Source: Delftia tsuruhatensis
GTDB lineage: Bacteria; Pseudomonadota; Gammaproteobacteria; Burkholderiales; Burkholderiaceae_C
Assembly (NCBI RefSeq): GCF_903815225.1
Contig: NZ_LR813084.1
Span: forward strand, 3,886,501 to 3,950,500
Length of the DNA stretch: 64,000 nt
Direction: 5' to 3'
Shown here: piece after piece, positions 9,678-18,789 of the stretch
Position numbering within the stretch: the stretch's first letter is position 1
Layout: the number at the start of each line of letters is the position of its first letter
Position numbers and translations under genes: made by a program
Notes under the pieces: model-generated
What the model was told of the DNA's origin: nothing
The model's input: only the letters and a program-made list of their open reading frames with translations
Databases searched by the model: none

Positions 9678-11321
9678 CTAGCTCAACCGGGCGGTGGGCG
9701 CCGCCATGGGCCCGGCGATGACCGGGCGTCGCCGGACATCCGTACCGCTGTCCCGGCCATCAAGCCTGAAAGTGGCCACGGCCTGCACCAGTTGCTGCGC
9801 CTGCGCCTTGAGGCTGGACGCCGCGGCCGCGCTTTCCTCCACCAGCGCTGCGTTCTGCTGGGTGGCCTGATCCATCTGCCCGACCGCAAGTCCGACCTGG
9901 GCCACACCAGCGCTCTGCTCCTCGCTGGCTCCGCTGATCTCCCCCATCAGGTCTGTCACCTGCTGGATGGACTGCACCACCTGGGCCATCGTGGCGCCGG
10001 CCTGGTCGGCGCGCTCGGCCCCCTGCTGCACACGCGTGGCACTGGTGGCGATCAGCTGCCTGATTTCCCGGGCAGCCTGGGCGCTGCGCTGCGCCAGGCT
10101 GCGCACCTCGCCCGCGACGACGGCGAAACCCTTGCCCTGCTCTCCCGCCCGCGCGGCCTCGACGGCCGCGTTGAGAGCCAGGATGTTGGTCTGGAAGGCA
10201 ATGCCGTCGATGACACCGACGATGTCCCCGATCTGCCGCGAACTCTCGCTGATATCGTGCATGGCGGTGACAACCTCGCGCACCGCCTCGCCGCCGCGCG
10301 CCGCCACCTGGCTCGCACCCCGTGCCAGCTCGTTTCCTTGGCGCGCGTTGTCCGCATTCTGTCGGACCGTGGAAGACAACTGGTCCATGGAGGCGGCGGT
10401 TTCCTGCAGTGCGCAGGCCTGGCGCTCCGTGCGCTGGCTCAGATCCGCATTGCCCTTGGAGATCTGCTCGCTGGCCACCGCCACGCTGTCGGCGTTGTTG
10501 CGCACCTCGGAGACCACGGCGGCCAGGCTCTGCTGCATGGCGTTCAACGACGCCCTCACGCTGTCGGCCGGGGCATTGCCGCACACGAGCTCGGAACTCA
10601 GGTTGCCCTTGGCGATCTGCCGCGCGACCTCCCCCAGTTGAACGGGCTCCGCCCCCAGGGCACGTGCCAGGCCTCGTGCAATCAACTGGCCCATGACCAA
10701 GGCCAGCAGGCAGGCTGCCGCGCTGACACCGATCAACAGGTTGCGCCGCTGGGCATAGGCCCGGGACGCCTCCTCGATGACCGCGCCGGAACGTTTGCCG
10801 GTCATCTCGCTGAATTGCATGGTCGCCTCGACCAGCTTGGCCAGCAGCGGGCGGCATTCATCATTCATCTTGGCGATGGCGGCCTCGCTGCGGAGGTCGA
10901 GGGCCAGCGCAACGATCTCGCTGGCCACGGGGCCATAGCGCTGCTCGACTTGGTCGATGCGCGCCACCAGCTCGCGGGTGTCTGCGCCCGCATCGGCAGC
11001 AGCCGCCAGGGCCTTGAGCCGCTCCAGCCGGTCTTTGACATCCGCCTGCGCGGCGACCACGGCGTTTCTCTCCATCTCACGGTCCGATGGCGTCGTGACC
11101 AGCACCAGATTGCGCGCGGCGATGGCGCGCCGATCCACGGCCGCTCGAACCTCCTCGACCAGATGGGCCCGCGCATTGACACCGTTCACGAAAGCGTTGA
11201 GATGGTGGTTGGCATCGCCGAGCGCCTGCAAGGCAAACAGGGAAACCAGGATCACCAGGAATGCCATGGCGGTAAAGGCCACGGACAGCTTGGTCTTGAC
11301 GGTCCAGGAGCGGAATTTCAT
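9678..11321 (-). CDS. Methyl-accepting chemotaxis protein
   Basis: 547 residues from the ATG at 11321 ([13 protein letters not shown]); a longer frame would run back through cheW. Transmembrane helix at about 10-32, a helical periplasmic sensor domain of the four-helix-bundle type, second helix at about 210-230, HAMP, and a cytoplasmic signalling domain with the near-invariant hairpin tip ([20 protein letters not shown]) and flanking methylation helices. The C-terminus ends in TARLS without a CheR/CheB-binding pentapeptide, unlike the second receptor at 15124. It starts 11 bases after cheW, so the two are probably co-translated and may form a dedicated signalling unit. Confidence 0.93.
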   Translation of the reverse strand: MKFRSWTVKTKLSVAFTAMAFLVILVSLFALQALGDANHHLNAFVNGVNARAHLVEEVRAAVDRRAIAARNLVLVTTPSDREMERNAVVAAQADVKDRLERLKALAAAADAGADTRELVARIDQVEQRYGPVASEIVALALDLRSEAAIAKMNDECRPLLAKLVEATMQFSEMTGKRSGAVIEEASRAYAQRRNLLIGVSAAACLLALVMGQLIARGLARALGAEPVQLGEVARQIAKGNLSSELVCGNAPADSVRASLNAMQQSLAAVVSEVRNNADSVAVASEQISKGNADLSQRTERQACALQETAASMDQLSSTVRQNADNARQGNELARGASQVAARGGEAVREVVTAMHDISESSRQIGDIVGVIDGIAFQTNILALNAAVEAARAGEQGKGFAVVAGEVRSLAQRSAQAAREIRQLIATSATRVQQGAERADQAGATMAQVVQSIQQVTDLMGEISGASEEQSAGVAQVGLAVGQMDQATQQNAALVEESAAAASSLKAQAQQLVQAVATFRLDGRDSGTDVRRRPVIAGPMAAPTARLS

Positions 11322-11332
11322 GGGAATGTCTT

Positions 11333-11842
11333 TCAGGCGTTGGGGAAGGCGGGGAAAGAGTGGTGAACGGCAGGCACTGCGGCAGCCAGGCCGGCTGCGC
11401 TCATGTCCATCAACCTGCAGGCATCGACCAGCAGCAGGGAACGTTTGTCCAGCACTGCCATGGCCAGCAGGCAATCCCCCGCGATGCAACCCCGCATCGC
11501 GGGCACGGCTCTCAGGTGCCCTGGCTCCAGGGTGACCACGTCGGTGACGCTCTCGACCACCATGCCCACCACGCCCTGCGGCAGGCGCAGCACGATCGTC
11601 ACCGTGCAAGCGTCATAGGGTCTGGCTTGCAGGCCCAGCCTGAGGCGCAGGTCGATCACCGGCACCACCTCGCCGCGCAGGTCCAGCACGCCGTTGCAGT
11701 ACGCCGCGGCATTGGCGATGCGCGCGGGGGCTTGGTAGGACTGGATTTCCTGCACCTGCAGCAGATCGATGCCGTACTCCACGCCATCCACATGGAACGC
11801 AAGCCACTGCACGGAGGATTGTCTAGGGGTCGCTGTGTTCAT
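11333..11842 (-). CDS. cheW: CheW-like chemotaxis coupling protein
   Basis: 169 residues, one CheW domain: [21 protein letters not shown], then [29 protein letters not shown], the standard two-barrel CheW pattern. It would link chemoreceptors to a CheA kinase, which is not in this window. The C-terminal tail beyond the domain is about 25 residues. It is the first gene of a minus-strand unit with the receptor, HD-GYP and diguanylate cyclase genes, behind a good promoter match. Confidence 0.9.
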   Translation of the reverse strand: MNTATPRQSSVQWLAFHVDGVEYGIDLLQVQEIQSYQAPARIANAAAYCNGVLDLRGEVVPVIDLRLRLGLQARPYDACTVTIVLRLPQGVVGMVVESVTDVVTLEPGHLRAVPAMRGCIAGDCLLAMAVLDKRSLLLVDACRLMDMSAAGLAAAVPAVHHSFPAFPNA

Positions 11843-12253
11843 GGCGCATCACTTTCATCGAATAAAAATGATCAATTTGAAAAAATCATACCCGAATTTG
11901 GTAAGCATGCAACCGCAGGTTACAAATTTCTGCCACAAGGACTGCGCCCGTTTTGCGCTTGAAGCGCAGGCGGTTGCAGCCAAGGCCCCACCCCAACCTG
12001 GCGGCAAGCAGGAAGGGCTGCGGTGCGCAAACAGGGCCCGCAGGCGCAGACAGGCCGTATCGCTCCATCGCCAACAGAGGACTGGCAGCGGGAAATTGGC
12101 AACACCACGCATGTGCCTGGCCATGTCGCATGGTCGGGGAATGGAAAACACAAATGCGGCTTGACCAGCATTTGAAAAATCCCAAGAATCAAAACATCCA
12201 CAGCGCGCTATCGTCTGCCCTGCCCCCAGATCCTTGGATTCACCAGGCCGCTT
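11843..12253. other. Divergent intergenic region between cheW and the GGDEF/EAL gene
   Basis: 411 bases without a convincing gene; the short frames here lack ribosome sites and family features. The left edge holds the cheW promoter. On the plus strand TTGACC (12161-12166), 17 bases, AAGAAT (12184-12189) is a plausible promoter for the gene starting at 12254. The middle is GC-rich and featureless to me. Confidence 0.45.
11885..11912 (-). promoter_or_regulatory. Predicted sigma70 promoter of the cheW-mcp-HD-GYP-DGC unit
   Basis: On the minus strand TTGCAT (11907-11912), 16-base spacer, TATGAT (11885-11890). The predicted transcript starts near 11878, about 36 bases before the cheW ATG. It lies in an AT-rich island in otherwise GC-rich sequence. 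There is no sign of a sigma28 flagellar promoter at this spot. Confidence 0.5.
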
Positions 12254-14896
12254 ATGCTCCGATCGGCACGAAGCCGCTTCATATGGCTCATTACCGCCAC
12301 CTACGGAATGCTGTCTGTGGCGTGGATCATCTTGTCTGACAAGCTGCTGTTTGCCTTGGCAGGAGATTCTGATATCAGCGCGATTTCGACGGCGAAGGGA
12401 ATCTTCTTTGTCTCGGCCACCGTATTTCTGCTGTACTTCGCACTCCATTTCGTTCCGCCGGAAATAGTGGAAGGCAGGGTCAGGTCACACGGCGGCCACC
12501 GGATTCCCCGCTGGGCCGCCTATCTGTTCGCAGCGGCCTTGAGCATTGCAGCCCTGGCTGTGCGTGAACCCTTGGTCGGCCATTTCGGCGAACGCTCCCT
12601 GGCCATTCTGTTCATGCTTCCCGTGCTGCTCGGCGCCCTGGTCGGCGGACTCGGCCCCGGGCTGCTGGCAACGGCTGCATCCGTCCTGGGCATGGACCAA
12701 CTGGCCATGGAACCCTTGTTCAGCCTGTATGTGTCCGCTGCCCAAGATCGTGTCCATCTCGCCATCGTGGCGCTCAACGGAGTGATCGTCAGCCTTCTGG
12801 TGGAATCCCTGCAACACTCTTTGCGGCAATCCGAATTCCGGCGCCAATTGCTGGACTCCGTGATCTCGGGGACGTCCGATGCGATCTATGTGAAGGACAT
12901 GCAGGGCCGCTACCTGCTCGCCAATGAGGCGGCAGCCAGATATGTAGGCCGGCCCATCGAGGAACTTCTGGGAAAAAGCGATTCCGATATCTTCCCTGAG
13001 GAAACGGCACGACGAATCATGGACATGGATCGGGCAATTCTTCACGCAGGGCACACGAGTACACACGAAGAACATGTGGAAACCGGGAATGGCCAGGCGC
13101 TGGACTTCCTCGTGACAAAGGGCCCTGTTCTCAATGCCAGAGGACAGCAATCGGGATTGTTCGGGATATCACACGACATCACTGCCCGGAAAACCTCCGA
13201 GCGGGAACTGGCCCAGGCCGCGATTGTTTTCGAAAGCAGCCACCAGGGGATCATGATCGTCTCCCCTGCCAGGCACATCAGCAGAGTCAATCCCGCGTTT
13301 TCGCGGATCACCGGTTACACCCTGGAGGAAGTGCTCGGGAAAACGCCCAGGGCGCTCTCATCGGGGGTTCACGGTCCCCGGTTCTACCAGCAGATGTGGC
13401 AGGACATCGACCGCGCGGGCTTCTGGAGCGGCGAAATCTGGAATCGCCGCAAATCGGGCGAGATCTACGCACAACTGCTATCCATTTCGGTCGCCCGCGG
13501 CAGCGACGGAGCCGTGCAGCACTACATCGGCGTGTTCACCGACATCAGTGAACTCAAGGCCCATGAGGCCGCGCTGGACAGAGCAATCTACTACGACGCC
13601 CTGACCGGGCTGCCCGGCAGGCGCCTGCTGGTGGAGCGACTGGACAAGGCCGTGTTGCGCGCATCGGCCAGCAGCAAATCCCTTGCCGTGTGCTTCATCG
13701 ACCTGGATGGTTTCAAGGAAATCAATGACAGGCTCGGCCACGGCGCAGGCGACAGGTTTCTCATCGGAGTGGCCGAGCACCTGAAGGCCGTACTGCACGG
13801 CGACGATACCCTGGCGCGCCTGGGCGGCGACGAGTTCGTGCTGCTGCTCCAGAATCTGGAGTCCGTACGGGAATGCCCCTCGGTGCTGGAGCGCATACTG
13901 CAAGCCGCCAGCCGGCCCGTCACCGTGGACGGCACCAGCGTGGCGACCAGTGCGAGCATTGGCGTGTGCTTCTACCCTGACGACCACGCGACCCCGGACA
14001 CGCTGCTGCGCCATGCGGACCAGGCCATGTGCCAGGCCAAGCTGGCAGGAAAGAACCGCTACCACCTCTTCGACCCGGAGCATGACCGCAGGGCACAGGC
14101 CCATCGCCTGCAGACCGGCCGCCTGCGGACAGCGCTGGAGCAGCAGCAGTTCCAGTTGCACTATCAGCCCAAGGTGGAACTGGCCACCGGCCGGCTGCTG
14201 GGCGTGGAGGCCCTGCTGCGCTGGCAGGACCCTGGCCATGGCCTCAAGGCGCCAGCGGAGTTTCTGTCATTCATCACGGGCAGCGAGCTGGAACTGCCTC
14301 TGGGCCAGTGGATCATTGACGAGGCCATTGCCCAGGCGGCGGCGTGGGCCGCTCAGGGGCTGGACATCCAGGTCAGCATCAATGTCGGTGCCGGTCAACT
14401 GCTGGCTCCGGGCTTTTGCAACCGGCTGGAACAGGTACTGGCGCGCTACCCCGACCTGCCCGCCCAGCGCATCGAACTGGAAATCCTGGAAAGCGCCGCG
14501 CTGGCCGACCTGGAACAGGCCATCGAAGTGCTCCACTGCTGCCGACGAGCGGGTGTGGGCTTCGCACTGGATGACTTCGGTACCGGCTACTCCTCTCTGA
14601 CCTACCTGCGCAAGCTGCCAGTACAAGTCATCAAGATAGACCAGAGCTTCATCCGCGACATGCTGAGCGACTCCGATGACCTCAGCATCGTGGAAAGCGT
14701 CATCCATCTGGCCACCACCTTCAAGCTGCAAGCGGTGGCCGAAGGCGTGGAGACACGAGAACACGCCCGGCGACTGCTGGACATGGGCTGCCATCACGCC
14801 CAGGGCTACGGCATTGCCATGCCCATGCCGGCAGGGCAGCTGCCCGGATGGGCCCGCCAGTGGGCGGCGGGCAACAACTGGCTGGCCGCCCGGTAG
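12254..14896 (+). CDS. Membrane-bound PAS-GGDEF-EAL cyclic di-GMP protein
   Basis: 880 residues. The first ~190 hold several hydrophobic helices (a MASE/DUF4118-like membrane sensor), then two PAS domains (about 200-310 and 325-430), GGDEF (about 440-600; RLGGDEFVLL intact) and EAL (about 620-865; EALLRW, DDFGTGYSSL, KIDQSF, GVET and HAQGYGIAMP all present). The I-site position reads HGDD rather than RxxD, so cyclase activity would not be product-inhibited in the usual way. Both active sites look intact by motif; which activity dominates cannot be told. It stands alone on the plus strand between two chemoreceptor loci. Confidence 0.9.
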   Translation: MLRSARSRFIWLITATYGMLSVAWIILSDKLLFALAGDSDISAISTAKGIFFVSATVFLLYFALHFVPPEIVEGRVRSHGGHRIPRWAAYLFAAALSIAALAVREPLVGHFGERSLAILFMLPVLLGALVGGLGPGLLATAASVLGMDQLAMEPLFSLYVSAAQDRVHLAIVALNGVIVSLLVESLQHSLRQSEFRRQLLDSVISGTSDAIYVKDMQGRYLLANEAAARYVGRPIEELLGKSDSDIFPEETARRIMDMDRAILHAGHTSTHEEHVETGNGQALDFLVTKGPVLNARGQQSGLFGISHDITARKTSERELAQAAIVFESSHQGIMIVSPARHISRVNPAFSRITGYTLEEVLGKTPRALSSGVHGPRFYQQMWQDIDRAGFWSGEIWNRRKSGEIYAQLLSISVARGSDGAVQHYIGVFTDISELKAHEAALDRAIYYDALTGLPGRRLLVERLDKAVLRASASSKSLAVCFIDLDGFKEINDRLGHGAGDRFLIGVAEHLKAVLHGDDTLARLGGDEFVLLLQNLESVRECPSVLERILQAASRPVTVDGTSVATSASIGVCFYPDDHATPDTLLRHADQAMCQAKLAGKNRYHLFDPEHDRRAQAHRLQTGRLRTALEQQQFQLHYQPKVELATGRLLGVEALLRWQDPGHGLKAPAEFLSFITGSELELPLGQWIIDEAIAQAAAWAAQGLDIQVSINVGAGQLLAPGFCNRLEQVLARYPDLPAQRIELEILESAALADLEQAIEVLHCCRRAGVGFALDDFGTGYSSLTYLRKLPVQVIKIDQSFIRDMLSDSDDLSIVESVIHLATTFKLQAVAEGVETREHARRLLDMGCHHAQGYGIAMPMPAGQLPGWARQWAAGNNWLAAR

Positions 14897-15123
14897 CCAT
14901 CGCTCCACGAACGGAGCACCGACCTCCCGCCTGGCAGCAACACCAGCCTGGCGGGACGGCCTGCGCCATCCCCGGCACCACTGCACACCAATAGGTAGAT
15001 TGCTATAGAAATTAGCAAATACTACATTTTTTCCTATTGATCATCAAAAATCAGCCACAACATCTATCATTTAAATCAAATTAATCATTTTAACTTCCCA
15101 ACCCCGCAGGAACTGGACACATC

Positions 15124-16863
15124 ATGGTTCTTCGTCGCATCTCCATCGGGGCCCGCCTGGGCCTGGCCTTCCTCGTCATGCTTGCGCTGCAAGCCCTGGT
15201 GGGCGCCATCGGTGTCATCCAACTGGGACGCGTGCAGTTCAACGCCAACGAGCTGGGCTCCAACTGGTTGCCCAGTGTCCAGGCACTCGCCAACATCCGG
15301 GCCACCTCCAACGAAATACGTCGCCTCAGCCTGCAGCATGCGTTGGTCGACACACCAGCCGCCCGCCAGGCCCTGGAGTCGTCGATCACGCGCACCAGCA
15401 GCACGGCGCTGCCCCAGCAACTGGCCACCTATGAAAAGCTCGTCTCCTCCGATGAGGAACGCGCCATGTACCAGACCCTGGTCGCACGCTGGCAGAGCTT
15501 TTCCGCCCTGAACCAGAAGCAGCTGGCGCTGTCGAACGCAGGTGCGGAACAGGCCAGCCGGGCGAAGGAGATGGCCCTCGGACCGACGACAGAGGCTTTC
15601 GCTGAACTGCTGACGGCGGTTCTGGAATCCACCAAGCTCAACATCGCTGGCGGAGAGTCCGCCACCAGCCAGTCACAGGCGGACTACCACAAGGCCCTGT
15701 ACCAGCTCGCCGGGGTCATCGCCGCTGCCGTGCTGACGGGCATCGCGCTGGCATGGTCCATCACGCGCTCCATCACCCAACCTCTGCACCGCGCCGTCGC
15801 CGTGGCCCGGACCGTCGCAGACGGTGATCTGACCACCTCCCTGCAGGTACAGGGGCACGACGAGCCCGCCGCGCTGCTGGGCGCCATGCAGGATATGAGC
15901 CACAGGCTCGCCGCGCTGATTTCCCAGGTACGCCAAGGCAGCGACAGCATCGCCACGGGGTCGGGTGAAATCGCGGCCGGCAGCCTGGACCTGAGCCAGC
16001 GCACGGAGCAGCAAGCAAGCAGCCTGGAGGAGACGGCCGCCTCGCTGGAGCAGTTGACGGCGACCGTGCGCACCAATGCGGAAACGGCCCAGCAGGCCAA
16101 CCAGGTCGCATCGTCCGCCTCCCGGTCGGCGACCGAAGGGGGCGCATCCGTGCAGCATGTGGTGCAGACCATGGAGGAGATCACGGCCGCGTCCCGCAGC
16201 ATCGCGGACATCACCAATGTCATCGACGGCATCGCCTTCCAGACCAATATCCTGGCCCTGAATGCCGCCGTGGAAGCGGCGCGGGCAGGCGAGCAGGGCC
16301 GGGGCTTCGCGGTCGTTGCGGCCGAGGTACGTACGCTGGCACAGCGTTCGGCGACGGCGGCACGCGAAATCAAGGACCTGATTGCAGCCAACCTGAGCAA
16401 GGTCGGCGAGGGTGCGCAGATCGCGGCCAAGGCCGGCGAACAGATGGAACGCATCGTGGAGCAGGTCCGCAGCGTGGATACCATGATCGGCGAGATCGCC
16501 AGCGCCTCCCACCAGCAGGCATTGGGCATCCGCCAGATCGGTGAAGCCGTCAACCAGCTCGACCAGGTCACGCAACAGAACGCGGCGCTGGTGGAGCAGA
16601 GCACGGCAGCGGCGGGCAGCCTCAAGCAGCAGGCCGACGTTCTCGCCCAGGTCGTCGCCACGTTCACGCTGGCGGCACAGGCGCCACAGCGCGCCATGGT
16701 GCCACCCGAGCCCGCCGCGCCCCGCCAGCCATCCAGGCGGCCCATGCAGGCGGACGTCGCCCCTCCTCTGCCGGCCGCCCGCGCCACGAGAAAGACCGTG
16801 TCGACACATCCGGTGGCCAAGACCGCCGTGGACGCGGAAGCCGGCGAATGGGAAGCCTTCTGA
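15124..16863 (+). CDS. Methyl-accepting chemotaxis protein with C-terminal CheR-type pentapeptide
   Basis: 579 residues: helix at about 9-33, periplasmic four-helix-bundle-like sensor, second helix at about 195-215, HAMP (SITQPLHRAVAVARTVADGDL), then the signalling domain with the conserved [16 protein letters not shown] tip. A Pro/Ala-rich linker leads to the C-terminal EWEAF, which fits the xWxxF tether that recruits CheR/CheB. This receptor is therefore a candidate full-length, adaptation-competent receptor that can help methylate tail-less neighbours. The 227 bases upstream are very AT-rich and contain an inverted repeat TTGCTA-N7-TAGCAA (15000-15018) of unknown role. Confidence 0.93.
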   Translation: MVLRRISIGARLGLAFLVMLALQALVGAIGVIQLGRVQFNANELGSNWLPSVQALANIRATSNEIRRLSLQHALVDTPAARQALESSITRTSSTALPQQLATYEKLVSSDEERAMYQTLVARWQSFSALNQKQLALSNAGAEQASRAKEMALGPTTEAFAELLTAVLESTKLNIAGGESATSQSQADYHKALYQLAGVIAAAVLTGIALAWSITRSITQPLHRAVAVARTVADGDLTTSLQVQGHDEPAALLGAMQDMSHRLAALISQVRQGSDSIATGSGEIAAGSLDLSQRTEQQASSLEETAASLEQLTATVRTNAETAQQANQVASSASRSATEGGASVQHVVQTMEEITAASRSIADITNVIDGIAFQTNILALNAAVEAARAGEQGRGFAVVAAEVRTLAQRSATAAREIKDLIAANLSKVGEGAQIAAKAGEQMERIVEQVRSVDTMIGEIASASHQQALGIRQIGEAVNQLDQVTQQNAALVEQSTAAAGSLKQQADVLAQVVATFTLAAQAPQRAMVPPEPAAPRQPSRRPMQADVAPPLPAARATRKTVSTHPVAKTAVDAEAGEWEAF

Positions 16864-16893
16864 TCCGTATGCAGGGTGACGCTGCGGCACCCT

Positions 16894-17643
16894 TCAGGCC
16901 GTGGCGCCGTCCTCCATGAGCCGCCGCAGCTGCGCCTGCAGCCACTGCCACTGCCCCTGTGCCCCTTCCCAGTCCTGCTGCAGGCACATCTGCTCCAGCA
17001 CCTGGGCTGCGTCTGCAAGCGGCGCCCTGCCCAGCATGCGCAGCACGCTCTTGAGGCTGTGGGCCAGCCGGCGCAACCCCGCCGCCTCGCGCGCATCCAG
17101 CAGGTGCTGCCCTTGCGCCAGATCCAGCGGCATCTGGGCCAGGCAGGCGGCCCGATAGCTGAGAAAGAGCACGGCATCGCCCTCGAAGAAGGCATCGACG
17201 GCCGCGCGATCCTGAGGTGCCTGGGCAGTTGCCGCCCCTGCTCCGGGCAGCGATTCAGGCGCCTGCAGGGCAGACCCCACGCATTCCAGCAGTTGCGCCA
17301 CGGACACCGGCTTGCGCAAGATGCGCAGCACCTGCAGGGACTCGAGGCGCTGCTGCATTTCAGGGTCGACGCCCGCACTGAACACCACGGTAGGCACGCT
17401 GCCGCGGCACGACTGGTTCAGCCGCTCGATCAGCTCCACCCCGGACATGCCCGGCAGCATGAGATCGGTGATCAGCAGTGAAAACGCCGGCCCGCCCCCT
17501 GCCGCGAGCATCTTCTCCAACGCATCCTCCGCGCTCGTGCTGACCGTCAGCACCAGAGGCATCTCATCGAGCACCATGGCCACGAAGCGCGCGATGGACG
17601 GGTCGTCCTCCACCAGCAGGACATGGGCCGGGGCCGGGCTCAT
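16894..17643 (-). CDS. Receiver-Hpt phosphorelay protein
   Basis: 249 residues. An N-terminal receiver (about 7-125: LLVEDD, TDLMLPGMSG with the phosphoacceptor Asp, and the late Lys in RILRKP) is followed by an Ala/Pro linker and a C-terminal Hpt domain whose phospho-His sits in RLAHSLKSVLRMLG. It could both accept and pass on phosphate. Its ATG overlaps the stop of the HTH-receiver gene (ATGA), so the two are translationally coupled. The nearest kinase is the PAS histidine kinase at 20427, which has no Hpt of its own; this protein is a candidate shuttle for it (inference). Confidence 0.87.
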   Translation of the reverse strand: MSPAPAHVLLVEDDPSIARFVAMVLDEMPLVLTVSTSAEDALEKMLAAGGGPAFSLLITDLMLPGMSGVELIERLNQSCRGSVPTVVFSAGVDPEMQQRLESLQVLRILRKPVSVAQLLECVGSALQAPESLPGAGAATAQAPQDRAAVDAFFEGDAVLFLSYRAACLAQMPLDLAQGQHLLDAREAAGLRRLAHSLKSVLRMLGRAPLADAAQVLEQMCLQQDWEGAQGQWQWLQAQLRRLMEDGATA

Positions 17644-18299
17644 GGCACCGGGTCCTCCAGCAGCTCCTTCAGGATCGGGGGCAACAGTTGCACCAGTTGC
17701 GGCTTGTGGATCACCGGCACCCCGCTGAGTGCGAAGGAATAGGCCTCACGCTCGGCGGGATCCAGGGAAGTGATCACCAGCAGCTTGCTGTGGGCAAACT
17801 GCGCATGCGTGCGCAAGGTGGTGATCAGGGCGGCTCCATCGATATCGGGAAGCAGTATGTCGACCAGCAGCACCTGGGGCTGGATCTGGCCGTACAGCGC
17901 CATGCCGGTGATGCCGTCATGCGCCACATGCAGCTGCACCTCGGGGAAATGGCGCTCCACCAGCAGCCTGATCAGGTTCTGGAAATGCACGGAATCCTCG
18001 ATCAGCAGCACCTTCGGCCGCCCCGGCGATGCCGCCCCTTCCATTGCCACAGGCGCAGGGACAGGCAGGGCCGGAGCGGGCACAGCGCCAGCGATGACAC
18101 CACCACCCGACTGGCGTGCGCGCCACTGCTCCACCGAGTCCCTGGTGATGCGGCGGTGCCCTCCCGGGGTCTTCCAGGCCTGGAGCTCTCCGCGGTCCAC
18201 CATCAGTTGCACCGAACGCACTGCCATCCCCAGCAGGCTGGCCACCTCGGCCGTGGTGTAGTGGGGAATCTGATCGGGTGGAGGGTTGGTCTTGGACAT
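17640..18299 (-). CDS. Excisionase/MerR-type HTH fused to a C-terminal receiver domain
   Basis: 219 residues with an inverted layout for a response regulator: DNA-binding first, receiver last. Residues ~14-62 are an HTH_17/excisionase-type winged helix (YTTAEVASLLGMAVRSVQLM ... GGHRRI), then a Pro/Ala linker, then a receiver at about 93-215 (VLLIEDS, LLVDILLPDIDG, VITS, and Lys in VIHKP). Ordinary response regulators carry the output domain at the C-terminus, so this is a non-standard architecture. It is divergent from the CheY-HD-GYP-binding protein-kinase operon across an AT-rich 115-base region, which it may control. Possible targets and phosphodonor are not known from sequence. Confidence 0.85.
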   Translation of the reverse strand: MSKTNPPPDQIPHYTTAEVASLLGMAVRSVQLMVDRGELQAWKTPGGHRRITRDSVEQWRARQSGGGVIAGAVPAPALPVPAPVAMEGAASPGRPKVLLIEDSVHFQNLIRLLVERHFPEVQLHVAHDGITGMALYGQIQPQVLLVDILLPDIDGAALITTLRTHAQFAHSKLLVITSLDPAEREAYSFALSGVPVIHKPQLVQLLPPILKELLEDPVP

Positions 18300-18414
18300 G
18301 TTCGCAATTTTGCAGCAAAACCAATTGAAAAATTCAATAATAATTTGATTAATTTGATACCTATGATACGCACATCATCATTCAAAGCCGCATCTGCTCC
18401 GCGAAAGGCGTTCC
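18300..18414. promoter_or_regulatory. AT-rich divergent promoter region of the phosphorelay island
   Basis: 115 bases between divergent genes, strongly AT-rich, with repeated TTTGAT/TTGATT elements. TATGAT at 18362-18367 is a possible plus-strand -10, but I see no good -35. It is the likely regulatory switch for both flanking operons. Confidence 0.45.
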
Positions 18415-18789
18415 ATGAAAAAAATTCTCATCGTCGAGGACCACGCCGACATCCGCAAGCTGCTGCGGATGACGCTGGAGTTCAGCGACTTCGAAGTCTT
18501 CGAGGCGACCAATGGCGATGAAGCCTGGGACCGTGCGCAGAGGATGCATCCGGACATCGTGTTGCTGGATGTCATGATGCCCGGCACGCTGGGCGGACTC
18601 GAGGTGTGCAGCCGCATCAAGAGCAGCCCCGAGATGGATCACACCCTGGTCATCCTGCTCACGGCGCGCGGCAGCGCCGAGGACCGGGAAGCCGGCTTGC
18701 AGGCGGGGGCGGACGAGTACCTGGTCAAGCCCTTCAGCACACTCAAGCTGCTGGAGACCATCGACTGCCTGAGCGGGAGCCTGCGATGA
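18415..18789 (+). CDS. CheY-like single-domain response regulator
   Basis: 124 residues, receiver only: ILIVEDHAD at the N-terminus, LLDVMMPG with the phosphoacceptor Asp, LLTARGS and the conserved Lys in YLVKPFS. No output domain. The stop overlaps the ATG of the HD-GYP gene by four bases, so the pair looks like an RpfG-type receiver/HD-GYP regulator split into two coupled polypeptides. First gene of a four-gene operon. Confidence 0.92.
   Translation: MKKILIVEDHADIRKLLRMTLEFSDFEVFEATNGDEAWDRAQRMHPDIVLLDVMMPGTLGGLEVCSRIKSSPEMDHTLVILLTARGSAEDREAGLQAGADEYLVKPFSTLKLLETIDCLSGSLR

Noticed and set aside
9645-11366. Long plus-strand open frame (~573 codons) opposite the chemoreceptor
   Set aside because: Antisense shadow of the receptor gene; no start signal and no recognisable domain.
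11855-12448. Minus-strand frame before cheW
   Set aside because: It covers the promoter region and has no ribosome site; translation shows no domain.
14930-14960. Terminator after the GGDEF/EAL gene
   Set aside because: A GC hairpin (CCCGCC...GGCGGG) exists, but there is no T run behind it.
14897-15123. Cyclic di-GMP riboswitch before the second chemoreceptor
   Set aside because: The segment is AT-rich but shows none of the conserved GEMM stem and tetraloop text.
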